From positions 1 to 64,000 of the forward strand of contig JAIUPL010000019.1 of the NCBI GenBank assembly GCA_020160935.1: a stretch of 64,000 bases of DNA. Direction: 5' to 3'. The stretch comes from Bacteroidota bacterium (GTDB lineage: Bacteria > Bacteroidota > Bacteroidia > Chitinophagales > Saprospiraceae). Below are positions 63,270-64,000 of this stretch, piece by piece (position 1 is the first letter of the stretch; the number at the start of each line of letters is the position of its first letter). The position numbers and the translations under genes are program-made. Under the pieces are notes generated by a model, which saw only the letters and a program-made list of their open reading frames with translations, was not told the DNA's origin and made no database searches.

Positions 63270-64000
63270 TCATTTAAACGGATTCGAAAAACGTTTGTCC
63301 GTACGAATCGACTCATCCGTCAGGGTGTACAGGAATGCGATCAAATCCTGTTGGGCAGTTTCCGACAGGTTCATGCGTTTGGGCGTTCCGTCGGCGGTTT
63401 TCAGCATTGGGTTCAGGTTGGGGTGGTTTTGAACGCCGGAATTGTAGTGTTCTATCACCTGTTCGAGCGTTTGGAAACGGCCGTCGTGCATGTAGGGCGC
63501 CGTGAGGGAAATGTTGCGCAGGGTCGGCACTTTGAAAGTTCCCATATCAGCGGTATTGCCGGTAATGCCGCCCACGCCGGGGTCGGTGCTCGCTTCCGCG
63601 TCGAGGCCATTGCAGGCATTGGGCAAGGCGCCGATGGTCATGCGGGACGAGTGGCAGCAGGCGCAGTTTTGCAGGTAGATGGTTTTACCCCGGTTTTCGG
63701 CGGCCGTAAAATCGGGGAAATCATATTCTATGTACTCAAATGGATTTTTGGAAAAAGCCTGGTCGAATTTGCTTTGGAAAGAACCGATAGAATTGATAAA
63801 GTTGGCGACAGACTCTGTGATGCGTTTGGGTGTAACCCTTGCATCGCCATAGGCTTTTTCAAACAGCACGGAATAGAAAGGCTGACTCTCCACTGCCGCT
63901 ACGATCTCGCCCATATCCATATTCATTTCCTTCGGATTGCTCATAGACGCCATAATCTGTGCTTCCGCCGATTCACTGCGGTTGTCCCAGAAAAAGCGGG
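63270..64000 (-). CDS. Di-haem cytochrome c peroxidase (CCP/MauG family), 5' end outside the window
   Basis: The frame runs off the right edge, so only the C-terminal part (about 243 residues) is seen. It shows FFWDNRSESAEAQIMASMSNPKEM (the usual FWDGR-xSLExQ motif), a second haem site CACCH, the axial Met region APYMHDGRFQTLEQVIEHY and the C-terminal LSETAQQDLIAFLYTLTDES. These are hallmarks of bacterial di-haem peroxidases or MauG relatives, periplasmic enzymes that reduce peroxide. The window is too short to separate CCP from MauG-like members. Confidence 0.85.
   Translation of the reverse strand, partial: RFFWDNRSESAEAQIMASMSNPKEMNMDMGEIVAAVESQPFYSVLFEKAYGDARVTPKRITESVANFINSIGSFQSKFDQAFSKNPFEYIEYDFPDFTAAENRGKTIYLQNCACCHSSRMTIGALPNACNGLDAEASTDPGVGGITGNTADMGTFKVPTLRNISLTAPYMHDGRFQTLEQVIEHYNSGVQNHPNLNPMLKTADGTPKRMNLSETAQQDLIAFLYTLTDESIRTDKRFSNPFK

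Overview
The window looks like a chromosomal segment of a member of the Bacteroidota, most likely a Saprospiraceae- or Chitinophagales-type environmental bacterium. The evidence is: a TonB-dependent receptor paired with a DUF4249 lipoprotein; three exported proteins with type IX secretion (T9SS) C-terminal sorting domains; a PorE-like OmpA lipoprotein; the N-acyl-ornithine arginine route (argD plus the N-succinyl/N-acetylornithine type of carbamoyltransferase); many Bacteroidota lipoproteins and DUFs (DUF2480, DUF4249, DKNYVY); and at least twelve Bacteroidota-type promoter -7 boxes (TAnnTTTG) placed just upstream of start codons. No rRNA, tRNA, CRISPR array, transposase or prophage was seen.

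Layout: 0.2-2.4 kb arginine biosynthesis; 2.5-6.5 kb a KdpD/KdpE-like two-component pair, an undescribed 44-residue membrane protein and the potassium transporter Kup; 6.6-11.5 kb DUF4249/TonB receptor and a secreted HIT-domain fusion; 11.6-17.5 kb a conserved unknown, glycerol kinase, an acyl-CoA carboxylase beta subunit, a methyltransferase and a STAS protein; 17.9-20.5 kb clpC. From 20.6 to about 26.3 kb lies the accessory region: an A/T-rich cassette (coiled-coil mini-protein, TIR-like NADase-type effector, EEP-family nuclease), a His/Arg-rich exported protein bounded by direct repeats, a DUF4240/GIY-YIG pair, a CPBP protease and a decayed VapBC toxin-antitoxin locus. 26.4-36.9 kb holds DKNYVY and ankyrin proteins, a GH1 beta-glucosidase, a flavodoxin, single-function enzymes and a tightly overlapping SDR-DUF2256-TIGR03643 operon. 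36.9-50.5 kb holds exported beta-propeller and T9SS proteins, an AspT-type transporter, an M64 peptidase, a triple GNAT protein, a DUF2236 oxygenase, KatG and a second CPBP protein. 50.6-64 kb holds a large exported PIG-L protein, an esterase, DUF2480, ScpB, a PhoD phosphatase, the PorE-like protein, several lipoproteins, a candidate structured RNA and a truncated di-haem cytochrome c peroxidase.

The strongest unexplained signal is intergenic. At about sixteen places the DNA between genes consists of short words (7-17 bp) repeated in tandem, usually followed after a short loop by the reverse-complement array, so that the two halves make one long, nearly perfect hairpin (for example 53-nt arms with one mismatch at 16127-16264, and 46-nt arms with two mismatches at 57505-57640). 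Most loci have a private word, yet both arms of a locus agree. They occur between convergent, co-oriented and also divergent genes, so transcription termination alone cannot explain them. Several genes end inside such an array. The second candidate system is the A/T-rich TIR-like/coiled-coil/EEP cassette, which has the look of a horizontally acquired defence module.
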